From positions 62,001-126,000 of the forward strand of contig CANKLE010000001.1 of the NCBI GenBank assembly GCA_947483075.1: 64,000 nucleotides of DNA. The letters run 5' to 3'. The notes under the pieces were generated by a model. That model was not told the DNA's origin. It searched no databases and saw only the letters and a program-made list of their open reading frames with translations. The translations under genes and the position numbers were made by a program. The DNA is from Flavobacteriaceae bacterium (GTDB taxonomy: Bacteria; Bacteroidota; Bacteroidia; Flavobacteriales; Flavobacteriaceae). The stretch's first letter is position 1; every line of letters starts with the position of its first letter. Below, piece by piece: positions 48,670-57,792 of this stretch.

Positions 48670-49944
48670 ATGAAAAAGATTGTCAGTTTCCTTATTGTAT
48701 TTCAAAGTTTTACCGCTTTTGCTCAATTGCAATGGGCCCCACTTACCGCTATTGGCGACAACATCAACAACCAGCGTTTTGACGATGTGTTTTTTTTGAA
48801 CGAAAATTTGGGATGGGCGGCCAATGGCTATTACGCGTCCATCTATAAAACCACCGACGGCGGGCAAACCTGGGTGACGCAATTGGCCGAATTTACTCCC
48901 GAATTTCCCATCAATTCGTATTTTAGAAATGTCGAATTCCTGAACGAAAATATTGGCTTTGTTGGTACGTTGAGTGGGGTGTTTTTAAAAACTACCGACG
49001 GCGGAACAAGCTGGAATCCGGTCACGATTACGCCCAATCCCCCAGCAATTTGCGGGCTTGATGCTGTGGGAACTTCTACGATCTATGGCTGTGGCGCCTA
49101 TTTTTCACCGGCCTACCTCATTAAATCATCCGACAGTGGCGAAACCTGGCAGTACATCGATATGTCGGCCTATGCCAACGCTTTGGTCGAAGTTTTGTTT
49201 ACCGATGAAAATCACGGCTTGGCTTCGGGATCAACCGATGCTGGGGGAGTGGTTTTGCAAACTGACGATGGCGGACTCACCTGGACCACTTTATATATTA
49301 CACCCAATGCAGGCGAATACGTTTGGAAATTGCAACGTTTGGCCAGCAACCCGGCAGTGATTTTTGGTTCGGTGGAGACGGTGGCGCCGCATACGGGACT
49401 ATTAATCAAATCTACTGATAATGGACTAAGCTGGAGTAGTAAACCGGTTCCGGATCCCGATATTCAAGCCGTAGGATTTGTGACTGAAAATCACGGGTGG
49501 ATGGGCGGACACAGTTCACCGATACTAGAAACGTTTGACGGTGGCGATACCTGGATCGAAAACAGCGTGGGCAGCAACTTGAACCGCATTGTAATATTGA
49601 GTGATCACTTGGCCTATGCCTCGGGAAAAACCATTTACAAATACAGCGACCAAGGATTGGGCACATCAACTTTTGTAGAATCGCCTCGCGAAAAATTACA
49701 AGCTACAGTTTCACCCAATCCAATCCAAGACAATTTGACCATTCAAATTGAGTTTCCGGCAGCCGATCACCTGCGTTTGGAGCTCTACGATGCCAACGGC
49801 CGACGAATAAAATTGCTGGTTAAGGAAGACATTGATCGGCAATCTACCCAAAAATACAGCTTTGATTTTCCTTATCCGAAGGGCGTTTATTATGTAAATT
49901 TACATACCAATACGGGTCGTCAAAGCCTCAAAGTGGTAAAATAA
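48670..49944 (+). CDS. YCF48/BNR-repeat T9SS type A cargo protein
   Basis: A 424-residue secreted protein. Signal peptide IVSFLIVFQSFTAFAQ is followed by a beta-propeller of about seven blades (20-325), each with a Asp-box-like turn such as KTTDGGQTWVT, KTTDGGTSWNP, KSSDSGETWQY, QTDDGGLTWTT, KSTDNGLSWSS and ETFDGGDTWIE. This is the BNR/YCF48 type seen in photosystem assembly factors and secreted glycan-binding proteins. The C-terminal 75 residues (about 345-424) are a type A sorting domain: VSPNPIQDNLTI, LELYDANGRRI and KGVYYVNLHT. The ligand is unknown. It lies directly after the ABC ATPase, without a clear promoter of its own. Confidence 0.84.
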   Translation: MKKIVSFLIVFQSFTAFAQLQWAPLTAIGDNINNQRFDDVFFLNENLGWAANGYYASIYKTTDGGQTWVTQLAEFTPEFPINSYFRNVEFLNENIGFVGTLSGVFLKTTDGGTSWNPVTITPNPPAICGLDAVGTSTIYGCGAYFSPAYLIKSSDSGETWQYIDMSAYANALVEVLFTDENHGLASGSTDAGGVVLQTDDGGLTWTTLYITPNAGEYVWKLQRLASNPAVIFGSVETVAPHTGLLIKSTDNGLSWSSKPVPDPDIQAVGFVTENHGWMGGHSSPILETFDGGDTWIENSVGSNLNRIVILSDHLAYASGKTIYKYSDQGLGTSTFVESPREKLQATVSPNPIQDNLTIQIEFPAADHLRLELYDANGRRIKLLVKEDIDRQSTQKYSFDFPYPKGVYYVNLHTNTGRQSLKVVK

Positions 49945-49972
49945 TTTCTTTATATCTATTTAGCTGACGCCT

Positions 49973-50983
49973 ATGTATCGTTCTAAATTTTCGGGCTTGG
50001 GATTTTATGTTCCTTCTCAGATAGTAACCAATGATGATTTAGCCCAACTGCTCACCACCTCTGACGCCTGGATCCAGGAACGCACCGGAATTCAAGAACG
50101 TCGGCACATCATAAAAGGCGAAGACACCACCACCAGTATGGGTGTGAAAGCAGCCAAACAAGCCCTTGAACGCGCCCAACTTTTACCAGAAGACATCGAT
50201 TTTGTAATCTTCGCTACCCTAAGTCCCGATTATTATTTTCCGGGTCCTGGCGTATTGGTGCAACGCGAATTGGGTTTGCGCACGGTAGGCGCACTCGACA
50301 TCCGCAACCAATGTTCGGGTTTTGTCTATGCGGTTTCTATTGCCGATCAGTACATTAAAACCGGCATGTACAAGCACATCTTAGTGATTGGGTCTGAGGT
50401 GCATTCGGCGGGATTGGACATGACCGATCGCGGACGTAATGTATCGGTGATTTTTGGCGATGGGGCAGGAGCTGCAATTATTAGTAGATCCAACAACAAT
50501 GCCGCCGGAATTTTATCAACCCATTTGCACGCCGAGGGCATCCACGCCGAAGAATTGTGCCTCAAAGCACCGGGTATGGGAGGCCGCTGGGTTTCTGACA
50601 TCGTCGCCGACAACGACCCCAACGACGAAAGTTATTTGCCCTACATGAATGGCCAATATGTGTTCAAAAATGCGGTAGTTCGTTTTGCCGAAGTGATTCA
50701 AGAAGGGCTTCTCGACAATGCTTTGCAGGTTTCGGATATAGATTTACTTATTCCGCACCAAGCCAATTTGCGGATTTCGCAGTTCATTCAACAAAAATTT
50801 AAATTGACAGACGATCAGGTCTTTAATAATATTCAAAAATACGGCAATACCACTGCAGCATCTATTCCCATTGCACTAACAGAAGCCTGGGAACAAGGCA
50901 AAATTAAGTCGGGCGATTTGGTGGTCTTGGCTGCTTTTGGTAGCGGATTTACTTGGGGTAGCGTGATGATCCGTTGGGAATAA
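49973..50983 (+). CDS. fabH: 3-oxoacyl-ACP synthase III family protein
   Basis: Starts fatty-acid or polyketide chains by condensing an acyl-CoA with malonyl-ACP. The 336-residue thiolase-fold protein carries the triad C114 (RNQCSGF), H262 (IPHQANLRI) and N292 (KYGNTTAASIP). Other blocks are TSDAWIQERTGIQERR near 29-44 and FGDGAGAAII near 161-170. An insert at about 200-230 (GMGGRWVSDIVADNDPNDES) lengthens the protein compared with E. coli FabH (317). It lacks the usual plsX/fabD neighbours, so it may be a second KAS III with a specialised starter, and the symbol is by family. A terminator follows directly. Confidence 0.85.
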   Translation: MYRSKFSGLGFYVPSQIVTNDDLAQLLTTSDAWIQERTGIQERRHIIKGEDTTTSMGVKAAKQALERAQLLPEDIDFVIFATLSPDYYFPGPGVLVQRELGLRTVGALDIRNQCSGFVYAVSIADQYIKTGMYKHILVIGSEVHSAGLDMTDRGRNVSVIFGDGAGAAIISRSNNNAAGILSTHLHAEGIHAEELCLKAPGMGGRWVSDIVADNDPNDESYLPYMNGQYVFKNAVVRFAEVIQEGLLDNALQVSDIDLLIPHQANLRISQFIQQKFKLTDDQVFNNIQKYGNTTAASIPIALTEAWEQGKIKSGDLVVLAAFGSGFTWGSVMIRWE

Positions 50984-50984
50984 A

Positions 50985-51016
50985 TAAATAAAACCGGGTC
51001 TCCAAACCCGGTTTAT
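50985..51016. terminator. Bidirectional rho-independent terminator (fabH / giant T9SS gene)
   Basis: AAACCGGGT (50991-50999) pairs with ACCCGGTTT (51006-51014), with A/T-rich flanks. It lies between two convergent genes. Confidence 0.8.
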
Positions 51017-51078
51017 TTCAATTCATTAAAATTGATTGTCAAAAAAAACTACTTGATTGTCAAAAAAAGTAACTGCTA

Positions 51079-54000
51079 TTATCGTTTTAAGCTAAAGTTG
51101 GCTTTGAATTCTTTGTTAATTCCATCTTCGGTGTAGGTGATGGTAAACCAGTAATCATCGGCTGGCAATACTTCTCCACCAAATCTTCCGTCCCAACCAG
51201 CACCATTTGGTTTGATGTCTTTTAATAATCGCCCGTAGCGATCAAAGATGTGTATCAAGGAAGTAGATTGGTCTTGTAAGTCTATGATGTTCCAAGTATC
51301 GTTAAATCCGTCTTCATTAGGAGTAAAGAATTTAGGATAGTTTACCAATAAAGCTTCTGAATAGGTTTGTCCACATCCATTTTTATCACGAACGGTGATG
51401 GTATGAGTTCCAGAAGATACGTGTTCAAAAATGTTACTGTCTTGAAAAGACCCGTTGTCTAATTGGTATTCGTAATCTCCACCTACACCGGCAGCGGTTA
51501 CGGTAATTACTTGGTTAGAATCAAATGCATCGCTCACTTCGTAGCTAATCGTTGCTGGCATAGAAGGTGTAACACGAATTACTTTGGGTTGAGAAACACA
51601 ACCCGTTAGAGTACTTTTTACAAATAAAGTATAGTCTCCAGGAAGTACTGCTTGGTAGTTGGCTTGTGTGCCTACTAAGTCGCCAGCTGCGTTGTACCAC
51701 TCAAAAGTGTGATTTGCAGCATTCAATCCTGAAGTAATCGTGTAGCTGTTTAATAAGGTGTTGGTGTTGCTATCAAAACAGATAGTACCGTTGGTGGCGG
51801 ATGATTCAGGCGCTTTGTTTACAGTAATGTTAATGGCTTTGATGTCATAACAAGTGGTCGTTAAGTTATTGCTCACTTTTACATATACGGTATGCAAATC
51901 AGTTGCCGTGATGGCGTTGATCCCAGTCGCTGCATCGTTGGCAGAAGCATAGTAAGTTACTACAAACTCTTCCCCAATTTGTGAGCCTAAAATACTGGCA
52001 TTTAAGCTTGTTAAATCAAATTGCGTGTTTCCGTCATTTACAGCATCTGCATCGCAAACAGTGGTTTGAGCAGTGCTCACAGGGTATGCCACTGGAGTAT
52101 CAATAATCGTTACCACAAATGAACTTTGATCCGAACAAGCCGAGGTTAAATAAGGCGATTGGGCATAGATATAGATCGTTTGTGTATGTGAAATGGTATG
52201 TCCAGGATACATTCTGATGCCAGAACCGTTTGGTCCGGTGTAAAAATTCCCAATTGTTAAGGCAGGTAAAATAAAGCTTTCACAAGTAGTTACGTTGGGT
52301 AACTCGTCCACATTAAACACCGATACATGAAAATCTTTTTCGTCGGTACAATTCGGTACAGAATTGGTTTGTGCAAAGATGTATACGGTTTGCGAAGCGG
52401 TAATTGCATCACCCACTTGGTAGGCAGTTCCAGAACCGTTTGGTCCTGAGTAGTAATTTCCAACAGCCAAGGCTGGCAAAATGTAGGCATTACACACTTT
52501 TTCGTCGGCTTTTGGAGCTACTACTGGAGTAGGGTTGATTGTTACCGTAAAGGTGTGTTCGTCGGTACAGTTAATTCTTGCACCCGATTCGATGTACACA
52601 TATAAGGTTGCGGTAGCTGTTAATACATCACCGGCGTGCAATTGTGTATTGCTTGGGTTGTGCGATCCGTTTGGACCAGTATAATAATTACCATGTGTCA
52701 AGGCAGGCAAGGTATAGGAATCACATTTGGTTACATCGGCAGGGGCATCGGCATTGATTGAAAATATCGTGATGGTAAAGTTATTTTCGATAGAACAGAA
52801 AGGAGCCGAAGCAGTTGTAGCGTAAATGTAAATGGTTTGCGTTTGCGTAATTACTGTTCCAGCGGCCAATTGGGTTCCTGTTGCGTTTGGACCCGTATAG
52901 TAATTTCCGTTGGTTAAAGGTGTCAAGGTGTAGCTGTTGCAAATATCAATATCTGAACGAGAATCAATCAACGGTTTTGTTGCGATGGTTACCGTGAAAC
53001 TGTTTTGGTTGTAACAAGTAGGGGAAGAACGTTTAAAGATGTAAATCGTTTTATTGCTTGTAATTACGTCCCCTGCATTGTAATGAGTTCCAGTTCCGGC
53101 AACTCCGCCAAAATAAGCTCCGTTGGTTAAGGCAGGTAAGGTATAGCTTTCGCAAACCGTTACATTGTCTAAATGATCTATTACAGGTTGTGAAACGATT
53201 ACACTAAAACTTAAATTTTGAATACAGGCAGCTGAAGTAAATCCAGGAATAGAAATGTAGATGCGTTTTGGTGTTGAAATTACAGTTCCAGCAGGCAATT
53301 CAGTTCCGGTTCCGTTAGGTCCGGTATAGTAATTCCCAATTGGTAAAGTAGGTAGGGTATACGGATTACATTGCAACACATTGGCTGGTGCGGTAAGTCC
53401 GATGAAAACTTTAAAAGAAGTTTGAGCCGAACAGTTGTTGGGCGCGCCTGTAGTCGCATAGATGTAGATGGTTTGTGTTTGTGTAATGGCAGTTCCCGCA
53501 GTCAATTGGGTTCCGTTGCCATTGGCTTCGGTATAGTAATTTCCAACAGCTAAGGCAGGCAAGGTATACGAAGTACAGTTGAATACATTAGGTAAAGTAG
53601 GTACTTCAGGGTTTGGCAAAATATTCACCGTAAAGTTGGTGCTGATTTGACAAAAAGGGGCGACCAATGATTCGTAAAACACATGTATAGTTTGAGAAGT
53701 AGTAAGAACAGCTCCCGCGTTTAGACGTGTTCCACCGCCCAATGTTTCGGTATAATAATTTCCGTAGCTCAAGGTAGGCAAGGTGTAGTTTCCGCAAAAT
53801 GTTCCACTGGCTGGCGTAATGGTGTTGGGGTCAATCACGGTTACTTTAAAACTACTTCCAGCTCTACAACCCGATGGGCCATCAGGTTGGTTGTAGATGT
53901 AGATGGTTTGCGTTTCGGTAATTACAGTACCAACAGCCAATGGAACTAAAGTACCAGTAGTGTTAGAAAAATAACTTCCGTTAGTCAAAGCGGGTAAAGT

Positions 54001-55695
54001 ATATGCTGTGCAAACTAAGATGTTTGGCAATACGTCTACAGCTGGTAGCGGGTTTACCGTAATGGTAAAACTTCCTGTGCTGTAACATCCCATATCAGAT
54101 ATATTTTGAACACGAATGTAAATTACGGTATTGTTTGTTGCACTATACCCGTTGGTAGGTAAGGCATTGGTTCCTGCATCGGCATCGGCTTGAGTAGCAT
54201 AATAACTCACAGTGTTTAAGCTATCTGATTGAGCGCCCAATACTGCAGCATTTTGAGCAGAAAAGGAAAAGCTGTTGTTATTTTGTGTTATCGAACGAGC
54301 ACATTTTACCATCTCAGGAGCAGCGGCAACAAAAGGAGCAGGTGCAGTAAGCAATTGGAATGTTTTTACCGTATGACATAAAGTTTCAATGTTATTTACG
54401 CGCACATAAATGGTTACACCTGGCACAGTGGTGTATTGCAAAGGCAAGGCATTTGCTTGTGCATCGGCATCGGCTTGTGAAGCATAGTAAGAGATTATAG
54501 TCGTAGGATCAATTGCAGGATCAATATTGGCTGCAACAACTGCGGTATTTGTTGATAAATTATAGGTATACGTAGCAGCATCTGACTCACACAAGTACAA
54601 ATTTTTAGGAGTAGGTACGCTAAACTCTGGATAGTATTCTACGATAACTGTATCGGTTTCTGGCAAACAACCGGCCATCGGTTTAAGGTAGGTAATGCTG
54701 TACTCGCCGGCTTGTGATACGGTCAGAGTTGGACCAGTTGCTCCTGCAATAGTTACCCCATCTTTTTTCCAAGAAAAGGTATACAAGGCAGGATCTAAAT
54801 GCGAATCCAATACGGTCGTTGTGCCAAAACACAAAGCCGATTGACTAGTAGTGGTTTGGTTGGCACCTAATACGTCTTGACCAATGCTAAAACTATCAGA
54901 GGCAATAAAAATAGCCGAATCAGATCCAACATCCCCACGATCAGCAATAACCAATTTAATATGGTAAGGGGTGTTTGGAATCAATATAGCCGAGGCGTTC
55001 AATAATTTGGTTTGGCCGTTAAAATTGGTAGCCGATTGCGCTGCTGCAGAACCTCCGTTGTAGGCTCCGAAGTAAGCTGGATTTTGTGAGGGGCAAGAAG
55101 AGTTGTATAAGAAATCACGAATGGTTACCACCGAGATAGGGAGGTTAGTTCCCGGAACAACCGCTAGGTTTACAGTTTCTCCGGTAAGGGTGTTTGTCAA
55201 TAAAAAGGCAAAGGCGTCTGAAAATTGGCATTGAAAATTTCCGTATTCTTCTGAGGCAAAAAGGAAATCAAAACTAAAGTTTGGGGCAATAGGGGTGAAA
55301 TCGAATTCTAAGGCGGTAGCATTGGCCGAATTCATTGGAATTCCTGCCTGCGCCAAGGTGTTTTCTAAAGAAGCATCTCCTGTCCAGCTGCTTGTTCCGT
55401 CGCTCAATATGGCTGTGTTAGGTCCAGCAGCATGAGCAACATCACCAGTACTTAGGATTACTCCCGAGTGCATGGGAAAATTGGGATTGGTGTTTTGGAA
55501 AAATCCAATTCCGTTTGCCGAATTAAATTGTGTTCCGGTTTTCCAAGTAATGTTACTGGCAGCCACACAAGGTGAGTTAATCAAAACTGTATTCACTAGT
55601 TGGGGAACTGTGTAGGTTGATGTGTTTACAGAAATGGCTTGACCAATTGAGTTTGCGGCAAGAGTTAGGGCGAGGATGAGTAGTAGCTTTTTCAT
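51079..55695 (-). CDS. Giant T9SS type B cargo protein with nine internal repeats
   Basis: About 1538 residues, a secreted surface protein. ATG 55695 (KKLLLILALTLAANSIGQ) gives a clean signal peptide; the in-frame start 15 codons upstream does not. Residues about 20-285 form a choice-of-anchor-L-like domain, with SGVILSTGDVAHAAGPNT, FDFLFASEEYGNFQC and IADRGDVGSD. Then come an Ig-like domain, two domains with a YYASQADAD core, nine repeats of about 72 residues with a YTLPAL...GNYYTGPNG core, a third YYAS domain, and SprB-like Ig domains. The C-terminal 90 residues are a type B sorting domain (YPKFFTPNEDGFNDTW through FKANFSLKR). Paired cysteines in each repeat suggest disulfides. It is probably an adhesin (inference). 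Confidence 0.87.
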   Translation of the reverse strand: MKKLLLILALTLAANSIGQAISVNTSTYTVPQLVNTVLINSPCVAASNITWKTGTQFNSANGIGFFQNTNPNFPMHSGVILSTGDVAHAAGPNTAILSDGTSSWTGDASLENTLAQAGIPMNSANATALEFDFTPIAPNFSFDFLFASEEYGNFQCQFSDAFAFLLTNTLTGETVNLAVVPGTNLPISVVTIRDFLYNSSCPSQNPAYFGAYNGGSAAAQSATNFNGQTKLLNASAILIPNTPYHIKLVIADRGDVGSDSAIFIASDSFSIGQDVLGANQTTTSQSALCFGTTTVLDSHLDPALYTFSWKKDGVTIAGATGPTLTVSQAGEYSITYLKPMAGCLPETDTVIVEYYPEFSVPTPKNLYLCESDAATYTYNLSTNTAVVAANIDPAIDPTTIISYYASQADADAQANALPLQYTTVPGVTIYVRVNNIETLCHTVKTFQLLTAPAPFVAAAPEMVKCARSITQNNNSFSFSAQNAAVLGAQSDSLNTVSYYATQADADAGTNALPTNGYSATNNTVIYIRVQNISDMGCYSTGSFTITVNPLPAVDVLPNILVCTAYTLPALTNGSYFSNTTGTLVPLAVGTVITETQTIYIYNQPDGPSGCRAGSSFKVTVIDPNTITPASGTFCGNYTLPTLSYGNYYTETLGGGTRLNAGAVLTTSQTIHVFYESLVAPFCQISTNFTVNILPNPEVPTLPNVFNCTSYTLPALAVGNYYTEANGNGTQLTAGTAITQTQTIYIYATTGAPNNCSAQTSFKVFIGLTAPANVLQCNPYTLPTLPIGNYYTGPNGTGTELPAGTVISTPKRIYISIPGFTSAACIQNLSFSVIVSQPVIDHLDNVTVCESYTLPALTNGAYFGGVAGTGTHYNAGDVITSNKTIYIFKRSSPTCYNQNSFTVTIATKPLIDSRSDIDICNSYTLTPLTNGNYYTGPNATGTQLAAGTVITQTQTIYIYATTASAPFCSIENNFTITIFSINADAPADVTKCDSYTLPALTHGNYYTGPNGSHNPSNTQLHAGDVLTATATLYVYIESGARINCTDEHTFTVTINPTPVVAPKADEKVCNAYILPALAVGNYYSGPNGSGTAYQVGDAITASQTVYIFAQTNSVPNCTDEKDFHVSVFNVDELPNVTTCESFILPALTIGNFYTGPNGSGIRMYPGHTISHTQTIYIYAQSPYLTSACSDQSSFVVTIIDTPVAYPVSTAQTTVCDADAVNDGNTQFDLTSLNASILGSQIGEEFVVTYYASANDAATGINAITATDLHTVYVKVSNNLTTTCYDIKAINITVNKAPESSATNGTICFDSNTNTLLNSYTITSGLNAANHTFEWYNAAGDLVGTQANYQAVLPGDYTLFVKSTLTGCVSQPKVIRVTPSMPATISYEVSDAFDSNQVITVTAAGVGGDYEYQLDNGSFQDSNIFEHVSSGTHTITVRDKNGCGQTYSEALLVNYPKFFTPNEDGFNDTWNIIDLQDQSTSLIHIFDRYGRLLKDIKPNGAGWDGRFGGEVLPADDYWFTITYTEDGINKEFKANFSLKR
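52090..54060 (-). repeat. Nine tandem coding repeats of about 72 residues
   Basis: Between roughly 54060 and 52090 (minus-strand reading) nine units of 210-228 bases occur, each with a Cys near its start, the core YTLPALxxGNYYT, a GTxLxAGTVIT segment, TQTIYIY and a second Cys, ending in FTVTI. Unlike the repeats at 44270, these have diverged at DNA level, so the array is older. Unit limits are approximate. Confidence 0.8.
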
Positions 55696-55939
55696 TATAA
55701 TTTTGGAGTAATTATTAATGTGTATTAATTTTTTTGACACTCAAATATTTGTTTAATTATCGTTAAAATGCAAATAAAATCGACGAAATGCAATAATTAT
55801 AAAAAATGATATGTAAAAATCTTACAATTATGATGTATTTATTCTTCCTGTAAATTAAAAAAGTACGGGGTTTGTAGTCACCAAAACGAGGTGCAAAAGC
55901 GTCAGAAAATTTCCATTTTCGAATTGCTGCCTGAATGGC

Positions 55940-55947
55940 TATATTTG
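55940..55947 (+). promoter_or_regulatory. Bacteroidota -7 promoter element (TATATTTG) for argS
   Basis: Exact TAnnTTTG, 16 bases before the argS ATG. The rest of the 268-base gap between the divergent giant T9SS gene and argS is AT-rich and holds no gene I can support. Confidence 0.62.
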
Positions 55948-55963
55948 CCAAAAATTATTCGTT

Positions 55964-57739
55964 ATGTCATTAGCTGAAAATCTTTCAAATCCGATCCTAA
56001 AAGCAGTTCAAGACTTGTTCTCTATTGCCCTAGAAAAAGTAGAGTTTCAGGCCACGCGCAAAGAATTTGAAGGCGACATTACGGTAGTTTTATTTCCCTT
56101 GCTCAAACACATCAAAAGCAATCCAGCCGAATTGGGCACCAAAATTGGCGACTATTTGGTGCAGGAATTTGATTTTGTCGATCGGTATAATGTGGTTTCA
56201 GGTTTTTTGAATGTGGTGATTTCAGATTCCTATTATGTGCAGTTGTTTCAATCTATTCATGAAAATGAACAATACGGTTTTGTAAAACCAACGGATAAAA
56301 GCGAGGCAATTATGGTCGAATATTCATCGCCCAACACCAATAAACCTTTGCATTTAGGCCATGTGCGTAATAATTTATTGGGCTATGCAGTGGCCGAAAT
56401 CCTAAAAGCTTCGGGAAAAAAAGTATACAAAACCCAAATCATCAACGACCGGGGAATTCACATCTGTAAATCGATGTTGGCATGGCAGAAATTTGGTAAC
56501 GGAGAAACGCCCGCAAGCACTGGTTTAAAAGGCGATAAATTAGTAGGTAAGTATTATGTGGCTTTTGATAAAGCCTATAAAGATGAAATTGCGGTGTTAA
56601 TGGCAGCTGGTAAAACCGAAGACGAAGCCAAAAAACAAGCGCCGCTTTTGCTAGAAGCCCAACAGCTGTTGTTGGATTGGGAAGCAGGTAAAGCTGAGGT
56701 TGTTGCGCTTTGGAAAACCATGAACCAATGGGTATATGACGGATTCAGTACTACTTATTCCCGTTTGGGCGTCAATTTTGATTCCTATTATTACGAAAGC
56801 AATACCTATTTGTTGGGCAAAGATGTCGTGCAAATGGGATTGGCCAAAGGCGTGTTCGAACAAGATCCCGACGGTTCGGTTTGGATAGATCTAACCGCCG
56901 AAGGGCTCGACAGAAAAATCGTGTTGCGATCTGATGGAACGGCGGTATATATGACCCAAGATATTGGCACCGCCATACAACGGGTTAAAGACTATCCCGA
57001 TGTAAAAGGAATGGTCTATACGGTGGGGAATGAGCAAGATTACCATTTTAAAGTCTTGTTTTTAATACTACAAAAGCTGGGATTTGATTGGTCTAAACAA
57101 CTGGTGCATTTGTCATATGGCATGGTTGATTTGCCCTCGGGTAAAATGAAATCCAGAGAGGGAACCGTAGTCGATGCCGACGATTTAATGGATGAAATAA
57201 CCCAAACGGCCCAAACGCTTTCTGAAGAATTGGGCAAATTGGATGGTTTTTCTGAGCAGGATAAACAAGCCTTGTATGAGACCATTGGGTTGGGCGCCTT
57301 AAAATACTACATCTTAAAAGTTGATCCCAAAAAACGCATCTTGTTTAACCCTGAAGAATCTGTTGATTTTGCAGGAAATACGGGGCCATTCATACAATAT
57401 ACCTACGCTCGAATTCAATCCATTTTAAGAAAAGCAGCGTTTGATCTTTCCTTTGTACAACTCCAAGAATTGCATGCCAAAGAGAAAGAGCTCATCAAAC
57501 AGTTGTCCTTGTATCCCGAAGTAATTCAGCAGGCAGCTGCACAACACAGTCCCGCTTTGGTAGCCAATTACACCTATGATTTGGTGAAGGAATACAACTC
57601 GTTCTACCAAACCGTATCAATTCTAGGCGAAGCCAATCCTACAATAAAAGTATTTCGGGTTTTACTTTCGGCCAAAGTAGCCGCAGTAGTTAAATCGGCA
57701 TTTGGTTTACTCGGAATTGCAGTGCCCAGCCGCATGTAG
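55964..57739 (+). CDS. argS: Arginyl-tRNA synthetase
   Basis: Charges tRNA-Arg. The 591-residue class I synthetase has an N-terminal Add-1 domain (1-110), the HIGH motif as HLGH (130-133) within NKPLHLGHVRNN, the second block KTQIINDRGIHICKSMLAW, and a KMSKS-like KMKSREGTVV near residue 388. The C-terminal anticodon-binding DALR domain ends SAFGLLGIAVPSRM. MVEYSSPNTNKPLH is the conserved lead-in of ArgS. Length and motif order are normal. It has its own TAnnTTTG promoter. Confidence 0.96.
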   Translation: MSLAENLSNPILKAVQDLFSIALEKVEFQATRKEFEGDITVVLFPLLKHIKSNPAELGTKIGDYLVQEFDFVDRYNVVSGFLNVVISDSYYVQLFQSIHENEQYGFVKPTDKSEAIMVEYSSPNTNKPLHLGHVRNNLLGYAVAEILKASGKKVYKTQIINDRGIHICKSMLAWQKFGNGETPASTGLKGDKLVGKYYVAFDKAYKDEIAVLMAAGKTEDEAKKQAPLLLEAQQLLLDWEAGKAEVVALWKTMNQWVYDGFSTTYSRLGVNFDSYYYESNTYLLGKDVVQMGLAKGVFEQDPDGSVWIDLTAEGLDRKIVLRSDGTAVYMTQDIGTAIQRVKDYPDVKGMVYTVGNEQDYHFKVLFLILQKLGFDWSKQLVHLSYGMVDLPSGKMKSREGTVVDADDLMDEITQTAQTLSEELGKLDGFSEQDKQALYETIGLGALKYYILKVDPKKRILFNPEESVDFAGNTGPFIQYTYARIQSILRKAAFDLSFVQLQELHAKEKELIKQLSLYPEVIQQAAAQHSPALVANYTYDLVKEYNSFYQTVSILGEANPTIKVFRVLLSAKVAAVVKSAFGLLGIAVPSRM

Positions 57740-57792
57740 ATAGCATACGTTTTGATATTTCAAAATTTACAATATCTTTACCTTAAATTAAC

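Noticed and set aside
44270-54060. Repeat arrays that could be taken for CRISPR at first glance
   Set aside because: The periods (about 201 and 215 bases) are far too long, and the repeats keep a continuous reading frame inside T9SS cargo genes.
55763-55951. A 62-codon minus-strand open frame upstream of argS
   Set aside because: It overlaps the argS promoter element and its AT-rich translation has no signature or plausible start context.
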